A DNA stretch of 35,053 nucleotides from an uncultured Planctomycetaceae bacterium (GTDB lineage: Bacteria > Planctomycetota > Planctomycetia > Pirellulales > UBA1268), in the NCBI GenBank assembly GCA_903877395.1, contig CAIRDU010000170.1, forward strand, positions 1-35,053. The letters are read 5' to 3'. Position numbers and translations under genes: made by a program. The notes beneath the pieces were generated by a model. It worked only from the letters and a program-made list of their open reading frames with translations. It was not told the origin of the DNA and ran no database searches. Positions 9,147 through 18,067 of this stretch are shown here, piece by piece (within the stretch, counting starts at the first letter, position 1; every line of letters begins with the position of its first letter).

Positions 9147-10592
9147 CTATGGCGTAGATGTGATTTTCAGGAATCGCCATAGAAAAAAGAGGCCGGTCAA
9201 AATCATCCAAGGCAGATACCCGAGCCATACGCCAGCTGCCCCCCAGCCGGCCGTGAAGGCCAAGAGATAGACCGTCGGGATGCTCAGCAGCCAGTAGCAG
9301 ATCGCGTTGGCGATCATTGGCACGCGGTTGTCGACTAGTCCTCGCAGGGCGCCGAGGCTCACCGACTGAATCGCGTCGGAGATCTGGTAGATGCCAACGA
9401 TTGTAACAAGCGTGCCAGCCAGCTGTGCGACGGTATCGTCGTTGGTGAAAAGTCGTGCCAACCACAGGCCGCTGGTCGTGTACACTATTGCGCAGGCCGC
9501 CATGAGTGTTGCACCCAACAGGATTGCCGCGATACCGGTGCGACGTGCGGTGGGCATATCACCTGCACCAACGGCATGGGCCACCCGAATGCTCGTGGCC
9601 ATGGAGAGTGAAATCGGAAACATCCATGCCAGTGACGCAATGCCGAGAGTGACCTGATTGGCCGCCATCGCTGTCGTGCCGACCCATCCCAGCATGAGCG
9701 ATCCAGCTGCAAACGATCCCCCTTCGAGTACGTCCTGCGCAGCCACCGGCAACCCTTGGCCAAATAGGTCTTGCACCATTGGCCAAAGCCCGCCATCAAC
9801 GCTCCAGAATCGATAACGCTGCGTGTGTCGCGATTGACAGAGCCAGGCCAGCAAGACGGCCGCCTGTAGCCATCGTGCTGCAAGTGTCGCCCAGCCGGCA
9901 CCCTGTAAGCCCATGGCCGGACACCCGAAGTTCCCAAAAATGAGGAGCCAGTTGAGGCCCGCATTGAGAATGACAGCCCCTACCATCACTGCGACAACCG
10001 GCCATGGTCTGTTGATGGATTCGGCGGTCTGTCCCAGCACGAGCGTCAGAAGAGCCGCCGGCATCGACCATGCAACCAAAAGCAAATAGCTACCACTGAC
10101 GGCGACGACCTCCGGCGGCTGTCCGAGAGTGCCGAGAAACGGCGTGACGGCAGTGAGTGCGACAGCAATGAGCAGGCCGACCAAGAGGCCGAGCACAACG
10201 CCGGCCCTCGCCGCCACGCCCACGCCACGATCATCCCCAGCACCAAATGCCTGCGAGATTCTAGGTGCTACAGCACCAATCGATCCGTAAGCGAAATAGA
10301 TCGCGAACATGACGAAATTGCCTACCAGTGCGGCTCCAGCCAACGGCACGGCGCCACCGTGTTCGCCGTGGCCAAGCATGAGCGTGTCAGTCAGTTGAAG
10401 CAGCACAAGCCCTGCTTGGCCCAGCAGCATCGGGGCGGCAAGGGCCACCAGCGGGAGAAGGACAGAGCGACGAGTTCCTTGACCGCTATCGCTGCGGCCC
10501 GCGAGGGCAGTGTGCGACGCAGGAGTTGGGGTAGGTATCATGCTCACACTGCGCGCAAACCAAGCGACCGACGGTCTCACATCCACGTTCAA
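9147..10592 (-). CDS. MATE family efflux transporter
   Basis: LVALAAPMLLGQAGLVLLQLTDTLMLG, polytopic, GRSINRP-like 'ESINRPWPVVAVMVGAVILNAGLNWLLIFG'. Start may be ATG near 10541 (MIPTPTPAS). Confidence 0.9.
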   Translation of the reverse strand: MNVDVRPSVAWFARSVSMIPTPTPASHTALAGRSDSGQGTRRSVLLPLVALAAPMLLGQAGLVLLQLTDTLMLGHGEHGGAVPLAGAALVGNFVMFAIYFAYGSIGAVAPRISQAFGAGDDRGVGVAARAGVVLGLLVGLLIAVALTAVTPFLGTLGQPPEVVAVSGSYLLLVAWSMPAALLTLVLGQTAESINRPWPVVAVMVGAVILNAGLNWLLIFGNFGCPAMGLQGAGWATLAARWLQAAVLLAWLCQSRHTQRYRFWSVDGGLWPMVQDLFGQGLPVAAQDVLEGGSFAAGSLMLGWVGTTAMAANQVTLGIASLAWMFPISLSMATSIRVAHAVGAGDMPTARRTGIAAILLGATLMAACAIVYTTSGLWLARLFTNDDTVAQLAGTLVTIVGIYQISDAIQSVSLGALRGLVDNRVPMIANAICYWLLSIPTVYLLAFTAGWGAAGVWLGYLPWMILTGLFFLWRFLKITSTP

Positions 10593-10655
10593 TCCAGCCG
10601 AGGTCTTTTATTCCACGCACAGCACGTCGTCCAATGCGACAGCCATGCGATGCAG

Positions 10656-11099
10656 TCAGATGTAATACATTGACTCAACGGTCGACCGCGAGCGTTCGAC
10701 CAGTTCGGCAAACGTAACGGCCTGGAGCGCCTCGGTTTCTGTCGCTGCAACGTGCCGCCATGCGTCTAGCAGCACGGCCACGCTGCGGGATTGCCCCGCG
10801 CCTGCGAGGTCTGCCGTGATCGCCGTGATGAGTTCATCGGGGCCCTCCATGACGCGGAAGACATCGTCGAGCGTGATCTCAGCAGGGGCCCTTGCCAGTT
10901 GATAGCCTCCCGAGGCACCGCGAGTGCTCGTGACGATACCGGCCCCCTTCAACTGCAGGAGGATCTGCACCAGAAAGCGGGAGGGTACACCGTGTGCTGC
11001 GCAGATCGAGCGGATGCGTACTGGCTCCTCAGAACCCCAGTTGCGAGCCAGTTCCAGCACGGCGATCGAGGCGTATTCTGTTTTTGCGGAAAGTCGCAT
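10656..11099 (-). CDS. Rrf2 family transcriptional regulator
   Basis: MRLSAKTEYASIAVLELARN, ICAAHGVPSRFLVQILLQLKGAGIVTSTRGASGGYQLARAPAEITLDDVFRVMEG: diagnostic Rrf2 winged helix. Only one Cys, so no Fe-S cysteine cluster. Confidence 0.95.
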   Translation of the reverse strand: MRLSAKTEYASIAVLELARNWGSEEPVRIRSICAAHGVPSRFLVQILLQLKGAGIVTSTRGASGGYQLARAPAEITLDDVFRVMEGPDELITAITADLAGAGQSRSVAVLLDAWRHVAATETEALQAVTFAELVERSRSTVESMYYI

Positions 11100-11127
11100 G
11101 CGTAATGACTCACAAGACGAGAGGGTG

Positions 11128-11850
11128 TTAGTGGTCGCTGGAATGCAAACCGCATTCTGTTTTCGCCGTGCCGCTCCAGCGGCCAGCGCGTTCGTCTTCG
11201 TCGACCGTGACAGATCGTGTGCATGGCCAGCAACCGATGCTCACATATCCTTGATCGTGGAGAGGGTTGTAGGGAATATTTTCTCGCACAATGAGTTCCC
11301 ATACCATGGCTTTTGTCCAGGTGGCCAGCGGCGAGATTTTCACAACTCCAAACCTGTGGTCCCAGCCGACAATCGGTGCGGTAGCGCGGTCGGTGCTTTG
11401 GTCACGACGGATGCCGCTCATCCACGCGTCAAATCGCACGAGCACACGGCGGATCACCGCAATCTTTCGATCACCGCAGCAGCGGTTGGAATCGGTGCGA
11501 TAGAGCGGACCTCCGTGGAGTTGCTCGTATTCCTCGACGGTCGTCTCTGGATGTTCCAGTACCACCTCAAGCCCGTATCGCTGCGCAATGCGGTCGCGGA
11601 GTTCAAGCGTTTCTTTAAACTGGTAGCCGGTCTCAAGATTGAAAACGTGCGTCGTGGGCGCAACGCTCGCAAGCCAGTGGAGGATGACGCATCCCTCTGG
11701 GCCAAAGGCGGTAGCCATCGTGAGCCTCTGGCCGTATCGTTCGGCCGCCCAGTGGATGATCTCCTGCGGCGAAGATGCCTCCAGCAAACGGTTGGCCACG
11801 GCCAACTCCTCCAGCACCTCGTGCGAAGCACCCCGCAATTCAATTTCCAT
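11128..11850 (-). CDS. cysH: phosphoadenylyl/adenylyl-sulfate reductase (4Fe-4S APS-reductase type)
   Basis: TMATAFGPEGCVILHW, NLETGYQFKETLELRDRI, RCCGDRKI, PIVGWDHRFGVVKISPLATWT, GCWPCTR, GRWSGTAKTECGLH. CC and CxxC cluster motifs present. ATG at 11850; ORF extends to a TTG at 11904. Confidence 0.95.
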   Translation of the reverse strand: MEIELRGASHEVLEELAVANRLLEASSPQEIIHWAAERYGQRLTMATAFGPEGCVILHWLASVAPTTHVFNLETGYQFKETLELRDRIAQRYGLEVVLEHPETTVEEYEQLHGGPLYRTDSNRCCGDRKIAVIRRVLVRFDAWMSGIRRDQSTDRATAPIVGWDHRFGVVKISPLATWTKAMVWELIVRENIPYNPLHDQGYVSIGCWPCTRSVTVDEDERAGRWSGTAKTECGLHSSDH

Positions 11851-11887
11851 GGCGTTGGAGCCCGTAAGAGAGGTCGTCGGAGTTAAA

Positions 11888-11920
11888 CCTATGAAAGTTG
11901 CCAAAAAAACTTACCATAGG
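11888..11920. promoter_or_regulatory. inverted repeat upstream of cysH, candidate operator (or leader hairpin)
   Basis: CCTATG-a-AAGTT - gccaaaaa - AACTT-ac-CATAGG; 11 paired positions with a 1/2-nt internal bulge. Confidence 0.45.
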
Positions 11921-12050
11921 CTTTTTCTGGTCAATTATCGACCCTGTGATCTTAGTCCAGCGGACGCATTGGTTGAAGCCCGGATATTTCTCCTGGCTTG
12001 CCCCGGTTCTGGGCAGCTGACGAGCCTTTTCATCTGGAGACATTTTTTCG

Positions 12051-13559
12051 ATGGCACGACGCGTGGCATTGGCGGTTGATTTAGGTGCTTCGAGCGGACG
12101 GGTTGTTGCAGGCGCCTTTGACGGCAGGCTCTTAGAGTTGGAGGAGATCCACCGCTTTGAGAACGCTCCTGTAGGGATGGGCGGACAGCTTGTGTGGGAT
12201 GTCGTTCGGCTCTGGCAGGAAGTGGTTGTTGGTCTACGGGCGGCTGCCCTCAAGCATCCCAACGCCATAGCAACCGTTGGCGTCGATGCGTGGGGTGTCG
12301 ATTTCTCATTGCTGGGCACGGACGACGCGCTTTTGGCAAACCCCGTCTGCTATCGCGACGCCCGCACTCGCGGCATGGTGGCAGTGGCGGAAAAAACCAT
12401 GACCCGCGAGGAGATTTTTGCTGCCACCGGTTTACAGTTTATGGAGATCAACTCGCTTTATCAGTTGCTTGCGATGCAACAGAGGCAGTCCAGTGTGCTG
12501 GCAGCTGGCGATCGCCTGCTGATGATCCCAGATATTTTTCACTGGCTGCTATCGGGCCAGCGATCCAACGAGCGCACCAACGCCTCCACTTCGCAGTGCT
12601 ATGATCCGCAGAAGAACACGTGGGCCTTCGACATGCTTGCCCGCTTTGGATTACCTCGCCGAGTGTTTGGCGAAATTGCGGAGCCTGGCACGCGCGTGGG
12701 GCCACTGCGGCCAGAGGTGGCCGCGGAGACGGGGCTTGTGGGAGTGCAGGTGGTGCTGCCGGCCACGCACGATACAGCCAGTGCGATTGCGGCGGTGCCC
12801 GCTCCAGAACCGCCGTGCGCCCGGCCAGACTGGTGCTATGTGAGCCTTGGCACATGGGCCCTTGTGGGTGCCGAGTTGGATCGCCCACTCGTTACGCCTC
12901 AATGCCTGTCGCTTAATTTTACAAACGAAGGGGGGGTGGGTGGCACGACTCGTCTCCTCAAAAACGTCTGCGGTTTGTGGCTCGTGCAGCAGTGCCGCGC
13001 CAGTTGGATGCGTGCAGGCAAGAAGTGGACGTGGGATCAACTCACGGCATTGGCCGCCGAAGCGCCACCGCTGATCACGCTGATTGATCCCAGTCATGCG
13101 AGCCTTATGGCACCTGACGACATGCCCGAGGCAATCCGCAGTCTGGCCCGAGCGAAAGGCGAACCGGTGCCAGAATCGACAGCAGCCGTCGTGCGGACGG
13201 CGCTGGAAAGCGTGGCAGCGGCCGTTCGCCGGACGCTCGAGGAACTGGACGTATTGCTGGGGCGTCGAGTCAGCCGGATCCATCTGGTGGGTGGTGGCGT
13301 TCAAAATCCCATTCTGTGCCAGATGATCGCCGATGCGACCAACCGTCCTGTCTTGGCGGGCCCCGTTGAGGCTACGGCCATCGGCAACCTGCTGGTGCAG
13401 TTGCTGGCGAAGGATGGCGTCGTGGATCTCCGCGAGGTGCGGTCAGTGGTGCGGGACAGCTTTGAGATTGTTCGCTATGAACCGCGGAATCATGTCCAGT
13501 GGGACAAACGGCTGGCCGGCACAGAAGCGGCCGGATTGGCAGCCCGGTTTGATTTATAG
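12051..13559 (+). CDS. rhaB: rhamnulokinase (FGGY family)
   Basis: ALAVDLGASSGRVVAGAFDGRLLELEEIHRFENAPV, GVDAWGVDFSLLG, YRDARTRGM, LVGGGVQNPILCQMIADATNRPVLAGPVEATAIGN. Confidence 0.95.
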   Translation: MARRVALAVDLGASSGRVVAGAFDGRLLELEEIHRFENAPVGMGGQLVWDVVRLWQEVVVGLRAAALKHPNAIATVGVDAWGVDFSLLGTDDALLANPVCYRDARTRGMVAVAEKTMTREEIFAATGLQFMEINSLYQLLAMQQRQSSVLAAGDRLLMIPDIFHWLLSGQRSNERTNASTSQCYDPQKNTWAFDMLARFGLPRRVFGEIAEPGTRVGPLRPEVAAETGLVGVQVVLPATHDTASAIAAVPAPEPPCARPDWCYVSLGTWALVGAELDRPLVTPQCLSLNFTNEGGVGGTTRLLKNVCGLWLVQQCRASWMRAGKKWTWDQLTALAAEAPPLITLIDPSHASLMAPDDMPEAIRSLARAKGEPVPESTAAVVRTALESVAAAVRRTLEELDVLLGRRVSRIHLVGGGVQNPILCQMIADATNRPVLAGPVEATAIGNLLVQLLAKDGVVDLREVRSVVRDSFEIVRYEPRNHVQWDKRLAGTEAAGLAARFDL

Positions 13560-13957
13560 ATGAGGCTGAAAGCGATCATGCCGATGAGGGAGGCTACGAC
13601 AAGTACAGCCGCCCAGATCGCTCGCTTGAGCCATATCTGAGCCTCGCGCCCTTCGCGCTCCTCGTTGAGTCGCTGCTGCCGCTTGCGGTATTCCAAACTG
13701 TCTGTGATGCGCAGGACGAAAAACGCATTGCACGTTGGGCAGACAACCTGCTCCTCCAGCATGGTTTCGATCGCCGTGAGCAGATGGCCTTTGGGGCATG
13801 GAATGTGGTAGGTCTTCGGACGTTGCGAGGCGGCTGATTCCAGAGAACTATCGATGGAGCCGGATGGCTGAGCACCGCAGATCGGACAGGTGGCGCCTCT
13901 TGTACTCAGCACGCTCGGACCGTGATACCCACAAATGCAGGCAATACTTTCTGACAT
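13490..13957 (-). CDS. hypothetical zinc-ribbon protein with one transmembrane helix
   Basis: CxC/CPIC and CPKGH..CPTC motifs, then a charged region and WAAVLVVASLIGMIAFSLIY. Start MSESIACICGYHG at 13957 (ORF extends to 13993). Confidence 0.7.
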   Translation of the reverse strand: MSESIACICGYHGPSVLSTRGATCPICGAQPSGSIDSSLESAASQRPKTYHIPCPKGHLLTAIETMLEEQVVCPTCNAFFVLRITDSLEYRKRQQRLNEEREGREAQIWLKRAIWAAVLVVASLIGMIAFSLIYKSNRAANPAASVPASRLSHWT

Positions 13958-14003
13958 ACAATCGCTCACACCCAATGGCCCCAAGACAAACAATCCAGAA
14001 GAC

Positions 14004-15953
14004 TCAGGCGGCCTGCGACTGATTGGCGGGCCGCTTAGTCACTGCGCCGTGTTCTACCTGCACGATTGAATCAGCCAAAGCCAACGTGCTGGCACGGTGC
14101 GTGATCATGATAACAGTACGGTTCTTGACGTAGCGGGCAAGTGCCTCGTGGATCAATCGTTCGCTCTCCACGTCGATCTGGCTTGTGGCCTCATCCAAGA
14201 CCAGAATCTCGGCATCTCGCAGAAAGGCCCGAGCCAGCGAGATTCGCTGCCGCTGGCCACCCGACAGGCGAAAGCCGTTGGGGCCGACCATGGTCTGGTA
14301 ACCGTCTGGAAATTCCGAGATAAATTCGTGGGCATGGGCCTTTCGGGCGGCCTCCTCGATTTCTTCGGTCGTGGCCTCCCAGCGGCCATATCGGATGTTG
14401 TAGAGAATTGATTCGTTAAAGAGTTCTGTCTGTTGCGTGACCATTGCAATCCGGCGGCGTAGATCGTGGACGGCCAGATCCGTCAGTGGCACCCCATCGA
14501 GGAGCACGCGGCCTTTGGTCGGATCGTAGAATCGGCAGATGAGGTTCACAAGCGTGCTCTTGCCGCCGCCGTTTGGGCCAACGATCGCTACTCGCTCGCC
14601 AAATGTGATCGATAGATCGATATCCCTCAGCACCGTGTCGATTCCGTCGTAGCTAAACGAAACATTTTCCAGACGAATTTCGCGGTGCGGTGAGGGAAGT
14701 CTTTTGGGATTCGCCACTTCGCGGAGCTTGGAAGGCGTGTCGAGGAGCGGATAGAGCGCCCCGGCGCCCACAACGCCAACATTTACGCCAGTAAACACGC
14801 CCGACAGTTTTCGAACAGGATCGCTGGCACCGATGAGCATCCCGAAGAACACCATAATACCAGGCACGGTCATCGGCCGTTCGGTCATCGTGATGCCAAA
14901 GATTTCTGTCTGCTGATTGATAACCAGCCATGCACCCACCGCAATCGATGTGGCCACCATTCCGATCCCCAGAACTTCTGTGATGGGGTTCGCCAGTGCG
15001 AAATAGAATGAATGCCACATGCCTGTTTTCATCATGTCGCGAGTGCAGTTGCGAAATCGCTGCCGTTCGAATTCCTCCATCGTGTAGGCCTGAACCGTGA
15101 GCACATTGTTGAGTGTTTCGAGCAGCACATGATGGAATCCCATCGAACGCGTGAGGATATTCTTCGAGATGTTACGAATGCGCCGATTGAGCCAGACCAT
15201 CAAAAAACCAACAACGGGCGCCATTGTCAGGCAGGCCAGCGTCAGTTGCCACGAAATACAAAAGGCACCGGCGAGGCACGCAAAAATTTTCATGGGCTCC
15301 GTCACCGCGCCGCCGAAAACGCTCGCGATGCCGCTGCTTAGCATGTCGGAAGTGCATGTGACTTGCGCCATGAATCCGGCCGAGCCCCGCGACATGAATT
15401 GGGCACGGTCGAGTTCGAGTGCTTTGTCAAACACCTTGAGCCGGATATTGCGACTGATGTTCATCGCCACCCAACTCACAAGCATCGTGTTGGCCATGAG
15501 AAAACCGTGCTTGATAAACGTGCTCGCAACAACAAAAACGACCACCCAGAGCACGGTGGTAAATGGGTCGTTGGGTAGAAAGTTCTTCAGCCACGGGTCT
15601 AGCTTCTGGGAAGAGTAGAGCATCGCTTCATCGCCGCGGGTGGCGAGTTGGATGGTGTCAGCGCGGTTGCGTGCATCCACGGTGGCATCAGCGGCCAACG
15701 TGCCAGAGGCTAAGGCGTTCTCCAGACTTTTGAGCTCCTTGCCTGCCGCCTCGATCCGTTCTCCGGCGTCCGTGATGCGGCGGTCGTTCCACGTTTGCAG
15801 TGAATCGCCATTGAGCGTGACTTCAATGATCGGGAAAAGGGCCGCGATATTCGCGCCCCACAGGGCTGCCACGCCGGTCGAGCAAAAAAAGGCAGCCACG
15901 AGCAGCGGCCAACTTTTAGCCGCCTCACGCAATGCACGTAGAAAATAATGCAT
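14004..15953 (-). CDS. ABC transporter, fused permease/ATP-binding exporter (MsbA-like)
   Basis: Walker A GPNGGGKST, signature LSGGQRQRISLARAFLRD, Walker B ILVLDEATSQID, H-loop MITHRAST; N-terminal TM domain. Confidence 0.94.
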   Translation of the reverse strand: MHYFLRALREAAKSWPLLVAAFFCSTGVAALWGANIAALFPIIEVTLNGDSLQTWNDRRITDAGERIEAAGKELKSLENALASGTLAADATVDARNRADTIQLATRGDEAMLYSSQKLDPWLKNFLPNDPFTTVLWVVVFVVASTFIKHGFLMANTMLVSWVAMNISRNIRLKVFDKALELDRAQFMSRGSAGFMAQVTCTSDMLSSGIASVFGGAVTEPMKIFACLAGAFCISWQLTLACLTMAPVVGFLMVWLNRRIRNISKNILTRSMGFHHVLLETLNNVLTVQAYTMEEFERQRFRNCTRDMMKTGMWHSFYFALANPITEVLGIGMVATSIAVGAWLVINQQTEIFGITMTERPMTVPGIMVFFGMLIGASDPVRKLSGVFTGVNVGVVGAGALYPLLDTPSKLREVANPKRLPSPHREIRLENVSFSYDGIDTVLRDIDLSITFGERVAIVGPNGGGKSTLVNLICRFYDPTKGRVLLDGVPLTDLAVHDLRRRIAMVTQQTELFNESILYNIRYGRWEATTEEIEEAARKAHAHEFISEFPDGYQTMVGPNGFRLSGGQRQRISLARAFLRDAEILVLDEATSQIDVESERLIHEALARYVKNRTVIMITHRASTLALADSIVQVEHGAVTKRPANQSQAA

Positions 15954-15980
15954 GAACGATTTCTTTCCGGGTCATCGAGA

Positions 15981-16031
15981 TGGAAGGCCTACACATGTCT
16001 TTCGAGGGGCAGACAATACGGTGGCCTTCCA
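15981..16031 (-). other. nested inverted repeat in the 5' leader of the ABC exporter
   Basis: TGGAAGGCC/GGCCTTCCA (9/9) enclosing TGTCT/AGACA (5/5). Confidence 0.45.
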
Positions 16032-16082
16032 AAGCGTTCAAGCCCGGATTTGTGGGCGTTGAATCAGGTCAAAATCGGCCAA

Positions 16083-16970
16083 TCAGGTCTGGCCGAGTCG
16101 CAGTTCGGCTGCCAGCACGGTGTTGGCCAAAAGCATCGCGACAGTGAGCGGGCCCACCCCGCCTGGCACGGGCGATATCCAACTGGCCACCTCGCGGACG
16201 GTTGTAAAATCAACGTCGCCTACCAACCGGCTGGTGCCATCAGTTTCCACTCGATTGATGCCTACGTCTACGACCACCGCGCCGGGCTTTATCATGCTGG
16301 CGGTGATGAGGTTTGGGTGGCCGACCGCGGCAATCAGAATGTCGGCCTGTCGCGTAAGGTGGGGCAGGTCCGCTGAGCGACTGTGGCAGAGCGTGACAGT
16401 GGCGTCACCGCCGATGCCCCTTGCAGAGAGCAGCAATGCCAGCGGCTTGCCAACAATATCGCTGCGACCGATGATCACCACATGCTTGCCAGCCGTTTCA
16501 ATGCCTGCATCGATGAGCATCCGTTGGACGCCCGCCGCAGTGCAGGGAATAAAACGCGGCCGTCCCTGCGAAAGAAGGCCGGCATTTTCTGGGTGAAAGC
16601 CATCGACGTCGCGGTCTGCCGGCACCGCATCGAGTACGGCGAGAGTGTCGATATGAGCCGGAAGCGGCAGTTGTACGAGAATGCCGTCAGCAGGGCCGTG
16701 GGTATCCTGGGCGATCCCCTGCACGAGGGACACAAGCCGGAGCGTGTCGGTAGTGACCGGCACTCGGATCACTTCTGAATCGATGCCCACGCGTGCAGCC
16801 GCGCTCTCTTTGCTTTTAACGTAGGAACCGCTAGCCGCCACGTCGCCAACGAGCACGACGACGAGCCTCGGCCTTCGGCCTCGTACCTTGGCGAAGGTTT
16901 CGACTTCATCGCGAAGCGTCTTCTCGATTGTGCGAGCGAGTGACTTGCCGTCGAGGAGTTGTGCAGTCAT
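16083..16970 (-). CDS. folD: bifunctional methylenetetrahydrofolate dehydrogenase/methenyl-THF cyclohydrolase
   Basis: YVKSKESAAARVGID, GILVQLPLPAHID, DVDGFHPENAG, VVIIGRSDIVGKPLALLL, PGAVVVDVGINRV, PVPGGVGPLTVAMLLANT. Confidence 0.97.
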   Translation of the reverse strand: MTAQLLDGKSLARTIEKTLRDEVETFAKVRGRRPRLVVVLVGDVAASGSYVKSKESAAARVGIDSEVIRVPVTTDTLRLVSLVQGIAQDTHGPADGILVQLPLPAHIDTLAVLDAVPADRDVDGFHPENAGLLSQGRPRFIPCTAAGVQRMLIDAGIETAGKHVVIIGRSDIVGKPLALLLSARGIGGDATVTLCHSRSADLPHLTRQADILIAAVGHPNLITASMIKPGAVVVDVGINRVETDGTSRLVGDVDFTTVREVASWISPVPGGVGPLTVAMLLANTVLAAELRLGQT

Positions 16971-17020
16971 GGGCAAACGAAACGGGTGGAGTGGTGAGGA
17001 TGGGGACGGTCGCCGTCAGG

Positions 17021-18067
17021 CTATGGTTTTTTCTGAGCCCATTTTTGCCAGCGGTTTTCAATGCCAGCAGCAGCGGTGTCGCCCTTATGAAACACCATCA
17101 GATACCGCAGCGATAGTGAGTCTCCGGCGGGAAGCGTAAAGTCACCGGTGCCCTTGAGGGCACCGGTGAAGTCGTGCAGGCCGAAGGGGTTGGCGGCGAG
17201 AAGGCCGTAGTCGCGAGCATGAAAGTGTTGTGGGTGCCGCAGGTTGTCGGGATGGTCGCACATCGCGATGCCCATAATGCTTCCCTCAATGGGTGCAAAA
17301 TAATCAACCCAGCGAGCGGCCTTGCCCCATGCGGCATCGTCTTTTTGTGCCTCGGAATTCAGGATCTGACCGGCCGCGCCTTGCGATTCGTGAAGGTTTC
17401 GCGTTTGGAGTTCGGGGCGCACCCGCAGAGCCATCACGCCTTCCTTGGTGTCGCCAAATACCAGCGGGCCGTGGTCGGCGCGAATCGTGACGGCGTAGTC
17501 GATCGTGCGGGCAGCGCCGTTGTGAGTGGGCAGGCCATCGCTGGCAAACTCAATCCGTCGCGAGTCGGTGCACACGGTCGTGCCGTCGGCAGCCAACCAG
17601 CGGTTGGTCGTCTCCAGCACGCCAAGAGTGCCGCTGGAGCAGACACGGATACCAGTTTGTTCGATGCGAGGATGCGGCCCACCTTTCTGCAACGGAATAT
17701 GCGCCCAAAAATCGATGCCGTTGATGCTGCCGTGCGCAAACCAGACCGATTCCTGGTGGGGGTGATCATGGGGATCGCCCGCCACTCCTTCTACCAGAGG
17801 CCACTGGCGAGTGAGTGTCTGGCCGCCAGGGCCGTGAATTGGAAACAGGATCGGCGTGGCGTGACCGGCAAAAATGTAGTTGGTAAAGGGATCACCATCA
17901 ATCGACACGCTCACGCGGTCGTCTTTGCGTTCCAGAACAACTTCGCCGGTCGCGGCGCCGACAAGTGCTGCAAGGCACAGGAGCGGCCCAAGCAGCCAGA
18001 CGGAGGCGAGGCAAGCGACTCGAGGCATAGCACACGTCATTCGTTGGCGTGAAAAGAGTTGAGTCAT
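17021..18067 (-). CDS. DUF6807 ('PmoA family') protein with signal peptide
   Basis: Hydrophobic leader; FTNYIFAGHATPILFPIHGPGGQTLTRQWP, DHPHQESVWFAHGSINGIDFW, GIAMCDHPDNLRHPQHFHARDYGLLAANPFG. Confidence 0.88.
   Translation of the reverse strand: MTQLFSRQRMTCAMPRVACLASVWLLGPLLCLAALVGAATGEVVLERKDDRVSVSIDGDPFTNYIFAGHATPILFPIHGPGGQTLTRQWPLVEGVAGDPHDHPHQESVWFAHGSINGIDFWAHIPLQKGGPHPRIEQTGIRVCSSGTLGVLETTNRWLAADGTTVCTDSRRIEFASDGLPTHNGAARTIDYAVTIRADHGPLVFGDTKEGVMALRVRPELQTRNLHESQGAAGQILNSEAQKDDAAWGKAARWVDYFAPIEGSIMGIAMCDHPDNLRHPQHFHARDYGLLAANPFGLHDFTGALKGTGDFTLPAGDSLSLRYLMVFHKGDTAAAGIENRWQKWAQKKP
17142..17169. repeat. 12-bp perfect hairpin with 4-nt loop inside the DUF6807 gene
   Basis: TCACCGGTGCCC ttga GGGCACCGGTGA. 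Confidence 0.8.

Noticed and set aside
10924-11886. 320-aa plus-strand ORF
   Set aside because: Antisense to cysH and the Rrf2 gene, both strongly supported.
17174-18052. 292-aa plus-strand ORF
   Set aside because: Antisense shadow of the DUF6807 gene with no recognisable domain.
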